DNA from: Methylotenera_A sp044222005
GTDB lineage: Bacteria; Pseudomonadota; Gammaproteobacteria; Burkholderiales; Methylophilaceae
DNA length: 64,000 nt
NCBI GenBank assembly: GCA_044222005.1
Contig: JBGANY010000008.1
Location: forward strand, 35,202 to 99,201
Direction: 5' to 3'
Shown here: piece after piece, positions 9,613 through 18,611 of the stretch
Numbering within the stretch: the stretch's first letter is position 1
Layout of the letters: every line of letters begins with the position of its first letter
Position numbers and translations under genes: made by a program
The notes under the pieces: model-generated
Seen by the model: the letters and a program-made list of their open reading frames with translations, nothing else
The model's database searches: none
Told to the model about the DNA's origin: nothing

Positions 9613-10809
9613 TTGACACCGCCCTCTTCAAGCAGCAATCGCTTATTATCACGTGGCATGCTTGCTGTGCTAGTCGCACAGTTTTTATCGGCATTAGCTG
9701 ATAACGCGTTGCTATTTGCCGCAATAGCCTTATTATCATCACATGCCGCACCAGACTGGCAAATTCCGATGCTGCAGGAATTTTTTGTGGTCGCATTCAT
9801 TTTGCTTGCCCCTTTTGTCGGGCCATTTGCGGATGGTTTTCCTAAAGGCCGCGTCATGCTGATGGCTAACTTGCTTAAACTGCTAGGTGCCAGCGCCATG
9901 TTATTGGGATTTAACCCACTATGGTCTTATGGCTTGGTGGGCGCAGGCGCTGCAGCGTATTCGCCTGCCAAATACGGCATTTTAAGCGAGCTGGTTTCCG
10001 CAGAAAAATTAGTTAAAGCCAACAGTTTGATTGAAGGCTCAACGATTGTTGCGATATTACTGGGTGCTTTACTGGGCGGAAAGCTGGCCAGCATCTCAGT
10101 ACCCATCGCGCTATCTGTTGTATGCGGGTGTTATTTCTTGGCCGCTGTAGCCAATACCTTTATCCCGCACCTGGCAGTGGCAAGACCGGACACAAGATTG
10201 CAGCCAAAATCGCTCGTCCTTGAATTTTATACTGCACTTAGGGTCCTATTCCGCAACAAGGATGCACGCTTTTCATTATTTGGCTCAAGCATTTTCTGGG
10301 GCATGGGCTCGACATTGCGACTTCTATTAGTTGCATGGGTGCCGGTCGCTTTGGGTATTACAGATTTGAGCATGCCCGCGAACCTGAGCGGAACAGTGGC
10401 TATCGGCATTGCAATTGGCTCGGCACTGGCAGCAAATCTGGTCAGCCTTAACAATGTGAACCGTGTGTTGCCCGCAGGACTCTTGATTGGAGTATTCATT
10501 ATGCTGCTTGCCCACACAACACAGCTGCGCTCGGCCATTGCCTTGCTGATATTGATTGGTGTAGCTGGCGGTTTTTACGTAGTCCCGCTCAACGCCCTAT
10601 TACAAGAGCGTGGCCACGAGAGCGTTGGCGCAGGCAATGCAGTTGCCGTACAGAACTTTTTTGAAAATTTAAGCATGATGACTCTGGTTGGGCTTTACAT
10701 CATAATGCAAAAAATTAATACGCCAGTCATTAGCACGGCTCTTATTTTTGGCAGCCTGATCTTTTGCGCCATTGGTACGCTGGCATATGGCCGGTTACGC
10801 CAACACTAA
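9613..10809 (+). CDS. lplT: Lysophospholipid transporter LplT (MFS)
   Basis: 398 residues, twelve predicted membrane helices, the usual LplT length. LplT flips lysophospholipids across the inner membrane to Aas. Features include the early LADNALLFAAIALL segment, the SPAKYGILSEL motif typical of LplT, and the MFS loop ADGFPKGRVML. The frame begins at TTG 9613 behind AAGAG; an ATG at 9658 would cost 15 residues. The order here is aas then lplT, the reverse of E. coli. Confidence 0.9.
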   Translation: MTPPSSSSNRLLSRGMLAVLVAQFLSALADNALLFAAIALLSSHAAPDWQIPMLQEFFVVAFILLAPFVGPFADGFPKGRVMLMANLLKLLGASAMLLGFNPLWSYGLVGAGAAAYSPAKYGILSELVSAEKLVKANSLIEGSTIVAILLGALLGGKLASISVPIALSVVCGCYFLAAVANTFIPHLAVARPDTRLQPKSLVLEFYTALRVLFRNKDARFSLFGSSIFWGMGSTLRLLLVAWVPVALGITDLSMPANLSGTVAIGIAIGSALAANLVSLNNVNRVLPAGLLIGVFIMLLAHTTQLRSAIALLILIGVAGGFYVVPLNALLQERGHESVGAGNAVAVQNFFENLSMMTLVGLYIIMQKINTPVISTALIFGSLIFCAIGTLAYGRLRQH

Positions 10810-10872
10810 ATCCTTTTTTTTATTAAGCCCGTTGCATTTATAATAGCGTTTTGATTTTAAAGTAAATACTGC

Positions 10873-12852
10873 ATGTTGTTATCAAGTTTGTTTAAAAAAT
10901 GGCAGCACGCCTTCTGGCACATCAGCAAAAAGCTGGGGCCTTATGCTCCGGTTGTGGCCATGGTGCTGTTGGGTTTGGTGATACTTTCGGCCTCACGGCT
11001 TGGTCTCGTGTTATGGAAGCTGGATCGAGTCAATGCAACAGGCAAGCTGCTGGAAATTTTATTGCAAGGCATCCGCACCGATATTATTCAGCTTTGTTTA
11101 CTCAGTGTCATCCCGGTGTTATTGGCACCAATTTTAGCGACCAGACACTTTTTTAATGTATGGCAGAAATTTACTTATCTCTGGGTGATTTCAGCGATTG
11201 TTTTTCTGGTGTTTTTAGAAGCAGCTACGCCCGGCTTTATTGCCGAATACGATGTGCGGCCTAACCGTATCTTTGTAGAATATTTAAAATATCCTCATGA
11301 AGTATTGGGTATGCTCTGGCGCGGCTTCAAGGTGGAGGTGTTCACAGGCATCGGCTTCACACTATTGGCCATTTGGGCGATGCGCCGTTTTATGCACCCA
11401 TGGCTAGTTAGCAGCACCCCTTCCTGGTCAAACAAAAAATTAGCTCTGCTTTGGCCGCTGTTTTTAGTATTAATCGCTTTTGGTATTCGTTCCACCACTG
11501 GCCACAGGCCTGCTAATCCCGCATTATTCGCCATCACGCAGGATAGCATGGTGAATAGCCTGATATTAAATTCCGGTTATTCGGTATTTTACGCGGTTTA
11601 CAGCTTGCAGCATGAAAGCAAATCCAGCAAGATTTATGGAAAAATGCCCAAAGCCGAGATATTCAAACTCACTGATGCAAAAGACATAGACATTCCTACG
11701 CTTAAAACCCTGGAGCCCAGCGTTAAACGCGACAAGCCGCTCAATCTGGTGATTATCCTGCAAGAGAGCCTGGGGGCGACTTTTGTGGAGTCCCTTGGTG
11801 GCAAACCCGTAACGCCCAACCTGGAAAAACTAAAAGAACAAGGCATCTGGCTTGAGCAACTGTATGCTACCGGGACACGCTCTGTGCGCGGCATCGAGGC
11901 GGTCACTACTGGCTTTCAGCCCACCCCTGCGGACAGCACAGTTAAACTCTCGCTCAGCCAGAAAAACTTTTTCTCACTTGCGGCCTTACTTAGCAAACAA
12001 GGCTATCACACAGAATTTATTTACGGTGGCGAATCGCATTTTGACAATATGCGCAGCTTTTTTCTAGGCAACGGCTTTCAGAAAATTATCGAAGAAAAAG
12101 ATTATAAAAATCCAGTATTTGTCGGCAGCTGGGGTGCTTCGGACGAAGACCTGCTCAACAAAACCCACGAGCAGCTGATGGCACACCACGCCAGCGGCAA
12201 GCCATTCTTTACGCTAGCATTTTCGTCATCCAATCATGCGCCGTTTGAATTCCCGGATGGACGCATTGAGCTATATGAGCAACCAAAGGCTACTGATAAC
12301 AACGCTGTAAAATATGCTGACTATGCCATGGGAAAATTTTTTGAGCAGGCACAAAAGAGCCCTTACTGGAAGGACACCGTGTTCTTGATTGTAGCGGATC
12401 ACGACATCCGCGTCCGGGGCGATTCTCTGGTACCGATTAAGCATTTCCATATTCCGGGTTTGATTTTGGGCGCAGATATTCAACCCAGAAAAATTACCAG
12501 CATCACCAGTCAGATTGACCTGCCTGTCACCGTGCTGTCTCTCATGGGCATTAAAGGCCAGCACCCGATGACGGGACGAGACTTATCCAGTGAGCCAGCC
12601 GACAGGCTTGGCCGCGCCATGATGCAATACAACCACAACTTTGCCTGGATGGAACAAACGCCAAAATTAAACGAAGTCGTTGTGTTACGCGAAGGCAAAC
12701 CGCCGGCACATGCAGTATATGACACCAAGACAAAACGCCTTAGTGAATCTGCACCCCCTGCCAATGCTAAAGAAATCGAGCAGCGCGCACTTGCGAATTC
12801 ATTACTACCGGCTTTGCTATACCGTGAGCAGCGCTACCGATTGCCGCAATGA
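10873..12852 (+). CDS. LTA synthase/MdoB-family envelope phosphotransferase (sulfatase fold)
   Basis: 659 residues. About five N-terminal membrane helices (residues 20-210) are followed by a periplasmic sulfatase-fold domain from about 290 to 590. In this family a catalytic Thr accepts the phospho-group; here it is likely the T of GTRSVRG near residue 336. Other metal-site elements seen are QESLGATF, YGGESHFDNMRSFF and VADHDIR. Such enzymes add phosphoglycerol or phosphoethanolamine to periplasmic glycans. The exact substrate cannot be read from sequence. Its stop overlaps the next gene by four bases (ATGA), so the two products probably work on the same glycan or LPS component. Confidence 0.85.
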   Translation: MLLSSLFKKWQHAFWHISKKLGPYAPVVAMVLLGLVILSASRLGLVLWKLDRVNATGKLLEILLQGIRTDIIQLCLLSVIPVLLAPILATRHFFNVWQKFTYLWVISAIVFLVFLEAATPGFIAEYDVRPNRIFVEYLKYPHEVLGMLWRGFKVEVFTGIGFTLLAIWAMRRFMHPWLVSSTPSWSNKKLALLWPLFLVLIAFGIRSTTGHRPANPALFAITQDSMVNSLILNSGYSVFYAVYSLQHESKSSKIYGKMPKAEIFKLTDAKDIDIPTLKTLEPSVKRDKPLNLVIILQESLGATFVESLGGKPVTPNLEKLKEQGIWLEQLYATGTRSVRGIEAVTTGFQPTPADSTVKLSLSQKNFFSLAALLSKQGYHTEFIYGGESHFDNMRSFFLGNGFQKIIEEKDYKNPVFVGSWGASDEDLLNKTHEQLMAHHASGKPFFTLAFSSSNHAPFEFPDGRIELYEQPKATDNNAVKYADYAMGKFFEQAQKSPYWKDTVFLIVADHDIRVRGDSLVPIKHFHIPGLILGADIQPRKITSITSQIDLPVTVLSLMGIKGQHPMTGRDLSSEPADRLGRAMMQYNHNFAWMEQTPKLNEVVVLREGKPPAHAVYDTKTKRLSESAPPANAKEIEQRALANSLLPALLYREQRYRLPQ

Positions 12853-15095
12853 CAGCTAACCGAAAACTGCCTTCCATGCTCACCAGGCAGGTGGTATACG
12901 ATGGCTTAAGCTACATTCTGCGTGGCGGTTTGTTGATTAAAAACGGGCATTTACCCCCTGGCAACCACACCATCCCAGCCGATTTTTTCGGCGTTTGCGT
13001 CGCGTCTTCCGCCGACCCGGCAGTAGATGACTACGTGATCTCACAGCTCAATCAGCTTGGTACAAAACAAGTGCGTATGGATTTCAGCTATGGTGATTTA
13101 ACCAGTTTTAATGCACGTTTTTTATGTGCTCTGATCGCACATCAGTTCGAGGTGAGCTTGCATCTGGTACAGCCTTTTGAAGCCGCGAGGAACATGGAGT
13201 CGCCCGCTGAACAAGCCATCTGGCGGCAGTTTCTGCAGGATGTGCTGGCGCAGTTCGGCAGCAAAGTCAGGCAAATCGAAGTGGGCACCACCATTAACCG
13301 CAAACGCTGGGCGGGATATTCCATGCCTGGTTTTCTTGCCACCTGGGGAATTGCGCATCATGAAATCAAAAGCCGGAGCCTGAAACTGGCCGGCCCCAAC
13401 CTCAGCGATTTTGAACCTATCTACAATATCGGTCTGCTGCAGACGTTTAAGGAAAAAAATCAACTACCCGATATCCATACCGACAATTTGTTTTCAGAGC
13501 GCGTATCCGAACCTGAACGGTTTGATCACCGCATATTCAAATACCGTTGGGCGACCATCTTCAAATACAATCTGGTTAAAAAAGCGCGCATCTTAAAAAA
13601 AATCAGCACAGATTTTGGCGTAGCTCAACTGGTTTCACCGGTCGCTTTTTGGGCGATTTATCGCATACAGCGCCTGCTGCCGGATGGCGAGCAAAAGCAG
13701 GCCGATTACGCTGCCCGCTACCTCACCCTCACGGCCGCTTCGAATAGCCTGGCACAGGTATTCTGGGGCGCTTTCATCTGCCAGCGCGAAGGCCTGATTA
13801 ATGACGGCCTGCAGGAATCGGATTATCCGCCGTTAGAAAGAGTAACCCATTACAAAAGCGCGGATGGCAACCTTGCCAATTATGCGCCCCGCGCCAGTTT
13901 TAACGCAGTCAAAACCGTAACCAGCCTGATTCAGGGCGCGCATTATGTGCGGCATATTGCTTCGGCGCAAGGCCTGGAAATCCATCATTTTGAACAGGAT
14001 GACAGGCAAATGCATGCCGCGTGGACGATCAATGGAAAAGTCGCTTTTTTGAGCGATGTCTATGAAGAAACTACATTGAATGCAGCAAGAGTGCTGCATC
14101 GTGACGGAGGATTGCTCCACAAGAATTTTGAGCTGATTACAGAATCCCCCATTTATTTGCAATGGCATGCGGATTTTCCCGTCAAAACCAAAGCCCAACC
14201 TGCATTGGAAAAGGACTTGGCGATACATGCCCATATCAATGGCTTGCAATATTTCAGAGTGAATGAAGACGACTGGCAGGGACTGGTGCTGGCCAAAGAT
14301 GCAAATGAAGCCAACATGCTCATGCAAGCCCTGCACCCCAGCAAACTTCACAGCCCTTCAAAAGATGCGGCGTTACGTCATGCGCGTAATGCGATTTGGT
14401 CAGTTGCCGACCCGCGCGACAGCTCGCGCCTAATCACGGTGAAACAACCTGTCAAAATGTACCCGCACAAAGCCTTTCTGGACCGATACAAGCCCAGCAA
14501 AGCCAGACGCAGCTGGAATGGCGCAATGGAGCTATTAAGGCGCGGTGTGAAAACCGCCCAGCCGGTGGCATTCTTTGAGAAAATTGGCGATAGCACCCTT
14601 AAACAGAATTTTTATCTATGCGACTATGTGCAAGCTGACTGCAATGTTGGCCAGCTGTTTTCTGCGTTTGCAAGAGGCGAGCCTGCTTTTTTAGGACTGA
14701 CCCCCGAGGATGTTTATCCTCAATTGGCGCAGTATTGCCATATCATGCATAGTCATGGCATTCACTTCAGGGATTTATCCGGCGGCAATATTCTGGTCAA
14801 CATTTTGGCTGACCATAAATTGCAATTCTCTCTGATTGACACCGCCCGACTGCATAGCTTCAATCACCCGGTCGCTTTGAAACTTCGCGTGGCGGATCTT
14901 ACAAGGGCTTGCCACAAGCTGCACTGGGCAGGGCGCAAACGTTTCATGCACATCTATCTTGGACTCACCGGCAGAAAACTGAGATGGCAGGATAAATTAC
15001 AATTTCATCTTTATGACTTTAAAGTGAGTATGAAGCGCACCATCGGCAGAAAAGGCATTAAGCGTCTGCTAAAACGGATCAAAAGCGCTCAATAA
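12849..15095 (+). CDS. Large fusion: glycosidase-like N-terminal domain plus Kdo/InaA-type kinase C-terminal domain
   Basis: 748 residues with no signal peptide or membrane segment. The C-terminal part (about 530-748) has a lipopolysaccharide-kinase/RIO-like catalytic core: HGIHFRDLSGGNILVN near 636 fits the HxDLxxxN loop and SLIDTAR near 660 the metal-binding Asp. The N-terminal part (about 30-330) resembles a TIM-barrel glycosidase-clan domain (FGVCVAS, QVRMDFSYGD, IEVGTTINRKRW), though I cannot name the family. It is translationally coupled to the LtaS/MdoB-like gene. A role in modifying LPS core or a surface glycan is inferred. The kinase call is fairly firm; the N-terminal call is tentative. 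Confidence 0.65.
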   Translation: MTANRKLPSMLTRQVVYDGLSYILRGGLLIKNGHLPPGNHTIPADFFGVCVASSADPAVDDYVISQLNQLGTKQVRMDFSYGDLTSFNARFLCALIAHQFEVSLHLVQPFEAARNMESPAEQAIWRQFLQDVLAQFGSKVRQIEVGTTINRKRWAGYSMPGFLATWGIAHHEIKSRSLKLAGPNLSDFEPIYNIGLLQTFKEKNQLPDIHTDNLFSERVSEPERFDHRIFKYRWATIFKYNLVKKARILKKISTDFGVAQLVSPVAFWAIYRIQRLLPDGEQKQADYAARYLTLTAASNSLAQVFWGAFICQREGLINDGLQESDYPPLERVTHYKSADGNLANYAPRASFNAVKTVTSLIQGAHYVRHIASAQGLEIHHFEQDDRQMHAAWTINGKVAFLSDVYEETTLNAARVLHRDGGLLHKNFELITESPIYLQWHADFPVKTKAQPALEKDLAIHAHINGLQYFRVNEDDWQGLVLAKDANEANMLMQALHPSKLHSPSKDAALRHARNAIWSVADPRDSSRLITVKQPVKMYPHKAFLDRYKPSKARRSWNGAMELLRRGVKTAQPVAFFEKIGDSTLKQNFYLCDYVQADCNVGQLFSAFARGEPAFLGLTPEDVYPQLAQYCHIMHSHGIHFRDLSGGNILVNILADHKLQFSLIDTARLHSFNHPVALKLRVADLTRACHKLHWAGRKRFMHIYLGLTGRKLRWQDKLQFHLYDFKVSMKRTIGRKGIKRLLKRIKSAQ

Positions 15096-15096
15096 T

Positions 15097-15121
15097 CTCA
15101 TGAAAATCATGAGCCTGTTTT
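15097..15121 (+). terminator. Likely terminator after the kinase-fusion gene
   Basis: The 6-bp perfect stem CTCATG-AAAAT-CATGAG begins one base after the stop codon and is followed by CCTGTTTT. The stem is short, so termination is only probable. Confidence 0.5.
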
Positions 15122-15234
15122 AAGCAGATTAAATACAGCTTATTTTTGGTACCCGCGTAATATGGTTCCTACGTTATGGAGCGATTGCAGCGATGCGAAT
15201 TAAACCAGACGAATTTTAACTAAGGAGAATTACG

Positions 15235-15306
15235 ATGTGGACAAAACCAGCTGCTACTGAAATGCGTTTCGGTTTCGAAGTGACTATGTACGTAATGAAC
15301 AAGTAA
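15235..15306 (+). CDS. pqqA: Coenzyme PQQ precursor peptide PqqA
   Basis: 23 residues, MWTKPAATEMRFGFEVTMYVMNK split as MWTKPAATEMRF and GFEVTMYVMNK. PqqA is the ribosomal peptide from which PQQ is built; the Glu and Tyr that are cross-linked by PqqE are in the EVTMY motif (E15, Y19). The length and the MW.KPA opening match beta- and gammaproteobacterial PqqA. TAAGGAG stands at the right distance before the ATG. No pqqBCDE follows: a strong terminator lies 18 bp downstream, so this is a stand-alone copy. Methylotrophs are known to carry extra pqqA genes apart from the main operon, and the enzymes must be encoded outside this window. Confidence 0.93.
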   Translation: MWTKPAATEMRFGFEVTMYVMNK

Positions 15307-15323
15307 TTAGTTCTAACGTCATT

Positions 15324-15350
15324 AAAAAGGGCGCCCAACGCGCCCTTTTT
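15324..15350. terminator. Bidirectional terminator between pqqA and mltA
   Basis: An 11-bp perfect stem AAAAAGGGCGC / GCGCCCTTTTT with a 5-nt loop. The A-run and T-run make it work in both directions, ending pqqA on plus and mltA on minus. Confidence 0.92.
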
Positions 15351-15353
15351 CAA

Positions 15354-16595
15354 TTATTTAGGGAGCGGAAAGTCTTTGGGTAACAACACCCAGATCTTGC
15401 CAGTCTGCTTCATCCCGCCCGCCTGCTTGCCGGCTTCGTTACCCGCCCCCCAGAAGAAGTCAGCACGCACCCCGCCCTTGATCGCTCCGCCGGTATCCTG
15501 TGCCATCATTAATCGTTTCAACGGCTTTGCGCTATTAGGCAGCGTGGTCGATAAAAACGCTGGCGCACCCAGCGGTACAAATTTTGGGTCTACAGCCACA
15601 CTGCGCTCAGCGGTGACGGGCACCCCAAGCGCACCGAGCGGACCTGGCAAGCCTGCGGGCAATTCTCTAAAAAACACATAGCTGGGATTACTGTTGAGCA
15701 GATCGCGCAATTTTCCCATGTTATTACGCGCCCAGTTTTTAATGCCCTGCATGGAGGCTTGATCAAGGGTCAACTCACCGCGCTCGACCAGCAGACGGCC
15801 AATCGAATTATAGGGATGCCCATTCTGGTCGGCATAGCCCACTTGAATCTGTTCGCCATTATCCAGCTGAACTAGGCCGGAACCCTGTATCTGCAGGAAA
15901 AACACATCGATGACGTCATTAATCCACATAATTTCAGTGCCGGACATCGGCGAAGGTGATGCCTCGATTTCCGCACGCGTCATGTAAGGCACCAGTTTGT
16001 TGCCTACCAGTTTGCCGCGGACACGTTTGTATTTAAGTTCCGGATAGAGCTCTCCCAGTTCTACCGTCACCAGATCGCTGGGTTGACGATAGATGGGATG
16101 CGGATACTGTGCAGACTTGGTACGGCTGCCTTTCAGTAACGGCTGATAATAGCCGGTAATCAAACCGGTGTCCGTACCATCCTGATTGCTAGTGCGATAT
16201 ACATTAAAATTTTGTGTGAAATAGACCTGAATCGCTGCACTATCCGGGTTGTTCATATTCTGCGCAGCAGCGCATACCGCTTGCCATGCAGGCTTGTTTT
16301 TCAAGGTGCTGCAACTCGTTAGCCAAACTGGCCAGGCCACGCTTAAATCATCTTCTGCAAAACCGTCAATATCGCTCCAGGCCGCTGGTTTTAGCAGCGC
16401 GAAATCTGGCATGATGATTGGTGTCACTGGCTTAGTTTCACCATTTGCTTTGGTGGTGTCTGGCGGTTGAGTTGGTACTGTTTGCTTAGCGCAATCACAG
16501 GTCGTCACGCTTTTTTGTGGTGAAGGCTTTACATTTCGTTTCGCGCACGAAACCGTAACGAGAACCATACAAACTAGAATCAAAAACTTTTTCAA
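15354..16595 (-). CDS. mltA: Membrane-bound lytic murein transglycosylase A (MltA)
   Basis: 413 residues. A lipoprotein signal (LVCMVLVTVSCAK, lipobox Cys at about 17) and a Thr/Pro-rich linker precede the MltA and 3D domains. MltA cleaves peptidoglycan glycan strands non-hydrolytically at the outer membrane. Seen are LITGYYQPLLKGSRT near 142, WINDVIDVFFLQIQGSG near 224, and the C-terminal MMAQDTGGAIKGGVRADFFWG, which holds the conserved catalytic-type Asp in the 3D domain. It is the last gene of a minus-strand set thiS-thiG-apaG-mltA; 24 bp separates it from apaG. Confidence 0.93.
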   Translation of the reverse strand: MKKFLILVCMVLVTVSCAKRNVKPSPQKSVTTCDCAKQTVPTQPPDTTKANGETKPVTPIIMPDFALLKPAAWSDIDGFAEDDLSVAWPVWLTSCSTLKNKPAWQAVCAAAQNMNNPDSAAIQVYFTQNFNVYRTSNQDGTDTGLITGYYQPLLKGSRTKSAQYPHPIYRQPSDLVTVELGELYPELKYKRVRGKLVGNKLVPYMTRAEIEASPSPMSGTEIMWINDVIDVFFLQIQGSGLVQLDNGEQIQVGYADQNGHPYNSIGRLLVERGELTLDQASMQGIKNWARNNMGKLRDLLNSNPSYVFFRELPAGLPGPLGALGVPVTAERSVAVDPKFVPLGAPAFLSTTLPNSAKPLKRLMMAQDTGGAIKGGVRADFFWGAGNEAGKQAGGMKQTGKIWVLLPKDFPLPK

Positions 16596-16619
16596 ATTGT
16601 TTTACCTAATTCCACAAGC

Positions 16620-17006
16620 TCAATTTAACACCTTGGGCACGGCCAAGGTAAACGACTCAATCTCCGCATCAAACAGGGTGCCATCCTCAGCCACTATTTG
16701 GTACGTGCCCCGCATTGAACCGACAGGTGTCGCCAACAACGTCCCGCTCGTGTATTCAAACTGCTGACCTGGCTGCAACAAAGGCTGTGCGCCAATCACA
16801 CCCAGCCCTTTAACCTCTTTCACATGGTTGTTCGCATCAGTGATAATCCAGTGACGGCTGATCAGCTGCGCGGCGATGCTGCCAACATTGCTAATGGTAA
16901 TCGTGTAGGCAAAGGCATATTGATTTTCATCCGGGTTTGACTGATCCAGCAGATAAGCAGTTTCAACACTCACCGAAAACGCGTATTTTTTGCCTGTTAT
17001 GGTCAC
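16620..17006 (-). CDS. apaG: ApaG domain protein
   Basis: 128 residues, the usual ApaG size. It is a single immunoglobulin-like beta-sandwich. Signature pieces are FAYTITISNVGS, SRHWIITDANNHVKEVKGLGVIG, and YTSGTLLATPVGSMRGTYQ. In bacteria the biochemical role is unsettled; it is often linked to ApaH and cobalt sensitivity, but here it sits between thiG (9 bp upstream) and mltA. Confidence 0.94.
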   Translation of the reverse strand: MTITGKKYAFSVSVETAYLLDQSNPDENQYAFAYTITISNVGSIAAQLISRHWIITDANNHVKEVKGLGVIGAQPLLQPGQQFEYTSGTLLATPVGSMRGTYQIVAEDGTLFDAEIESFTLAVPKVLN

Positions 17007-17015
17007 GTCAACCGA

Positions 17016-17804
17016 TTATGCCGCTGTAATTAAACCAGAAGTTGGCGAGCTCGGACTGGCTGAATATAATTTTTTTGGCATACGGCCAGCCAGGTACGAC
17101 TCTCGGCCTGCTTCAATGGCTTTTTTCATGGCTGACGCCATCAAAACAGGGTCGCGCGCAGCCGCGATTGCCGTATTCATCAGCACGCCGTCGCAACCAA
17201 GTTCCATGGCGATCGCCGCATCACCTGCGCACCCTACGCCGGCATCTACCAGCACAGGAATTTTTGCGTTTTCGATAATAATCTGTAAATTCCACGGATT
17301 CAGAATGCCCATACCGGAACCGATGAGAGAGGCTAGCGGCATAACCGCGCAGCAGCCTATATCTTCGAGCTGCTTGGCGATAATTGGGTCATCCGAGGTA
17401 TACACCATGACGTCAAAGCCATCTTTTACTAGCACCTTGGCCGCGGCAATCGTTTCTATCACATTCGGATACAGCGTTTTTGGGTCACCCAGCACTTCCA
17501 GCTTCACCAGTTTATGGCCGTCCAGCAACTCGCGCGCCAAACGCAAAGTGCGTACTGCATCATCGGCCGAATAGCAGCCTGCGGTATTGGGCAGGTAAGT
17601 AAACTCTTCGGGCGGCAAGTATTCCAGCAACGAGGGTTCGCCAGCGTTCTGACCAATATTGGTGCGTCGTATGGCCACCGTAATAATCTGTGCGCCGCTG
17701 GCGTCAATCGCCGCGCGCGTTTCGGTAAAATCCTTATATTTGCCCGTACCCACTAATAAGCGTGAGTGATAAGACTTGCCCGCAATAACCAGTTGTTGAT
17801 TCAT
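17016..17804 (-). CDS. thiG: Thiazole synthase ThiG
   Basis: 262 residues from the ATG at 17804. An in-frame ATG at 17822, touching the thiS stop, would add six residues. ThiG forms the thiazole ring of thiamine from deoxyxylulose phosphate, the ThiS thiocarboxylate and dehydroglycine. Seen are SRLLVGTGKYKDF, the Schiff-base lysine in LVKLEVLGD near 110, VLVDAGVGCAGDAAIAMELGCDG, and the phosphate-binding end. It follows thiS directly, the usual pairing. Confidence 0.95.
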   Translation of the reverse strand: MNQQLVIAGKSYHSRLLVGTGKYKDFTETRAAIDASGAQIITVAIRRTNIGQNAGEPSLLEYLPPEEFTYLPNTAGCYSADDAVRTLRLARELLDGHKLVKLEVLGDPKTLYPNVIETIAAAKVLVKDGFDVMVYTSDDPIIAKQLEDIGCCAVMPLASLIGSGMGILNPWNLQIIIENAKIPVLVDAGVGCAGDAAIAMELGCDGVLMNTAIAAARDPVLMASAMKKAIEAGRESYLAGRMPKKLYSASPSSPTSGLITAA

Positions 17805-17822
17805 CATTTTCCCACTATCCAT

Positions 17823-18026
17823 CTATCCGCCACCGACTGCACCCACAATTTCCAACTTATCGCCATCTTGCAATTTTGTTTCTGCGAACTGGCTGCGCGG
17901 CACTATTTCGCCATTTTTTTCAATGGCCAAGCGCTTGCCAGTTAAATTTAATGTCACTACCAGCGCAGAAATGGTCATGTTCTCGCTATCGAATTGCTTG
18001 ATGTTGCCATTTATAGAAATTTTCAT
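17823..18026 (-). CDS. thiS: Sulfur carrier protein ThiS
   Basis: 67 residues with a ubiquitin-like fold, ending in the required diglycine (VGAVGGG; one glycine more than minimal). After activation by ThiF the C-terminus carries sulfur as a thiocarboxylate to ThiG. No thiF is seen nearby. First gene of the thiS-thiG-apaG-mltA series. Confidence 0.93.
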   Translation of the reverse strand: MKISINGNIKQFDSENMTISALVVTLNLTGKRLAIEKNGEIVPRSQFAETKLQDGDKLEIVGAVGGG

Positions 18027-18125
18027 ATGTGATTAGCCATGTGAAAGACTAGCATTTTACGGTGATTACAGGGTTTTTGCGTATTTTTAATACTTAATTT
18101 TATTTGCCGATTATTTTGGCACAGC

Positions 18126-18177
18126 TGTTGCTTGTATAAATCGCAACAAAAAATATTTACTTTTGCGTATTCCGCAA
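18126..18177. promoter_or_regulatory. Paired inverted repeats upstream of the 58-residue ORF
   Basis: Two inverted repeats with the same arms lie close together: TGTTGC-N11-GCAACA (18126-18148) and TTGCG-TATTC-CGCAA (18163-18177). The shared TTGC/GCAA arms suggest two sites for one dimeric regulator. They stand about 150-200 bp before the small gene at 18323 and upstream of thiS on the other strand. Confidence 0.4.
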
Positions 18178-18322
18178 CAAATGATCTGCGTTATAGGCAA
18201 AGTTGTAATGATTTTAATGATTTATCGACTAATTACATGAAATCAATGAATTTATTTGATAGATTGAACTCCCATGCTACGGGAACACAATTCCTGTAGA
18301 TTTTAACTCCCAAAAGGAAAAT

Positions 18323-18499
18323 ATGATGCAAGCAACAAATGTTAAAAAAGTAGCGAAACCAGAACTGATTGATGACATTTATGAGCCAGCGCTCAGCCAG
18401 AAGTCCGATAAAGTAAAAGTGCAAGAGGCCAGTATCTTAAGTCTGAAAAAGCAAAAAGACTTTAATCGCACCATTGAAGCTTTTAGCGATTGTGTATAA
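18323..18499 (+). CDS. Small 58-residue protein of unknown function
   Basis: The frame begins ATGATG behind AAAAGGAAAA, a good ribosome site. The product MMQATNVKKVAKPELIDDIY...FSDCV is highly charged, mostly helical in composition, with no membrane segment. I recognise no family. It is flanked upstream by paired inverted repeats and downstream by the gnd-side terminator, so it looks like an independent unit. Confidence 0.5.
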   Translation: MMQATNVKKVAKPELIDDIYEPALSQKSDKVKVQEASILSLKKQKDFNRTIEAFSDCV

Positions 18500-18548
18500 C
18501 GAAAGCCCAATTAAGAGCGCATCCGTTTTTTTCACTTTAGGCTTTAAA

Positions 18549-18582
18549 ACAAAAAGTGGGCTGCCTTTCAGCAAACCCACTT
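18549..18582 (-). terminator. Terminator downstream of gnd
   Basis: The stem AAGTGGG...CCCACTT, with CTG/CAG pairing inside, is followed on the minus strand by a T-rich run (complement of 18549-18555). It lies about 30 bp after the gnd stop. Confidence 0.7.
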
Positions 18583-18611
18583 ATTTATTGGCTGGTTATA
18601 TTACCAGTCCG

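Noticed and set aside
16990..17574. 194-codon plus-strand frame
   Set aside because: Antisense to thiG with Ser/Pro/Ile-rich composition typical of shadow frames.
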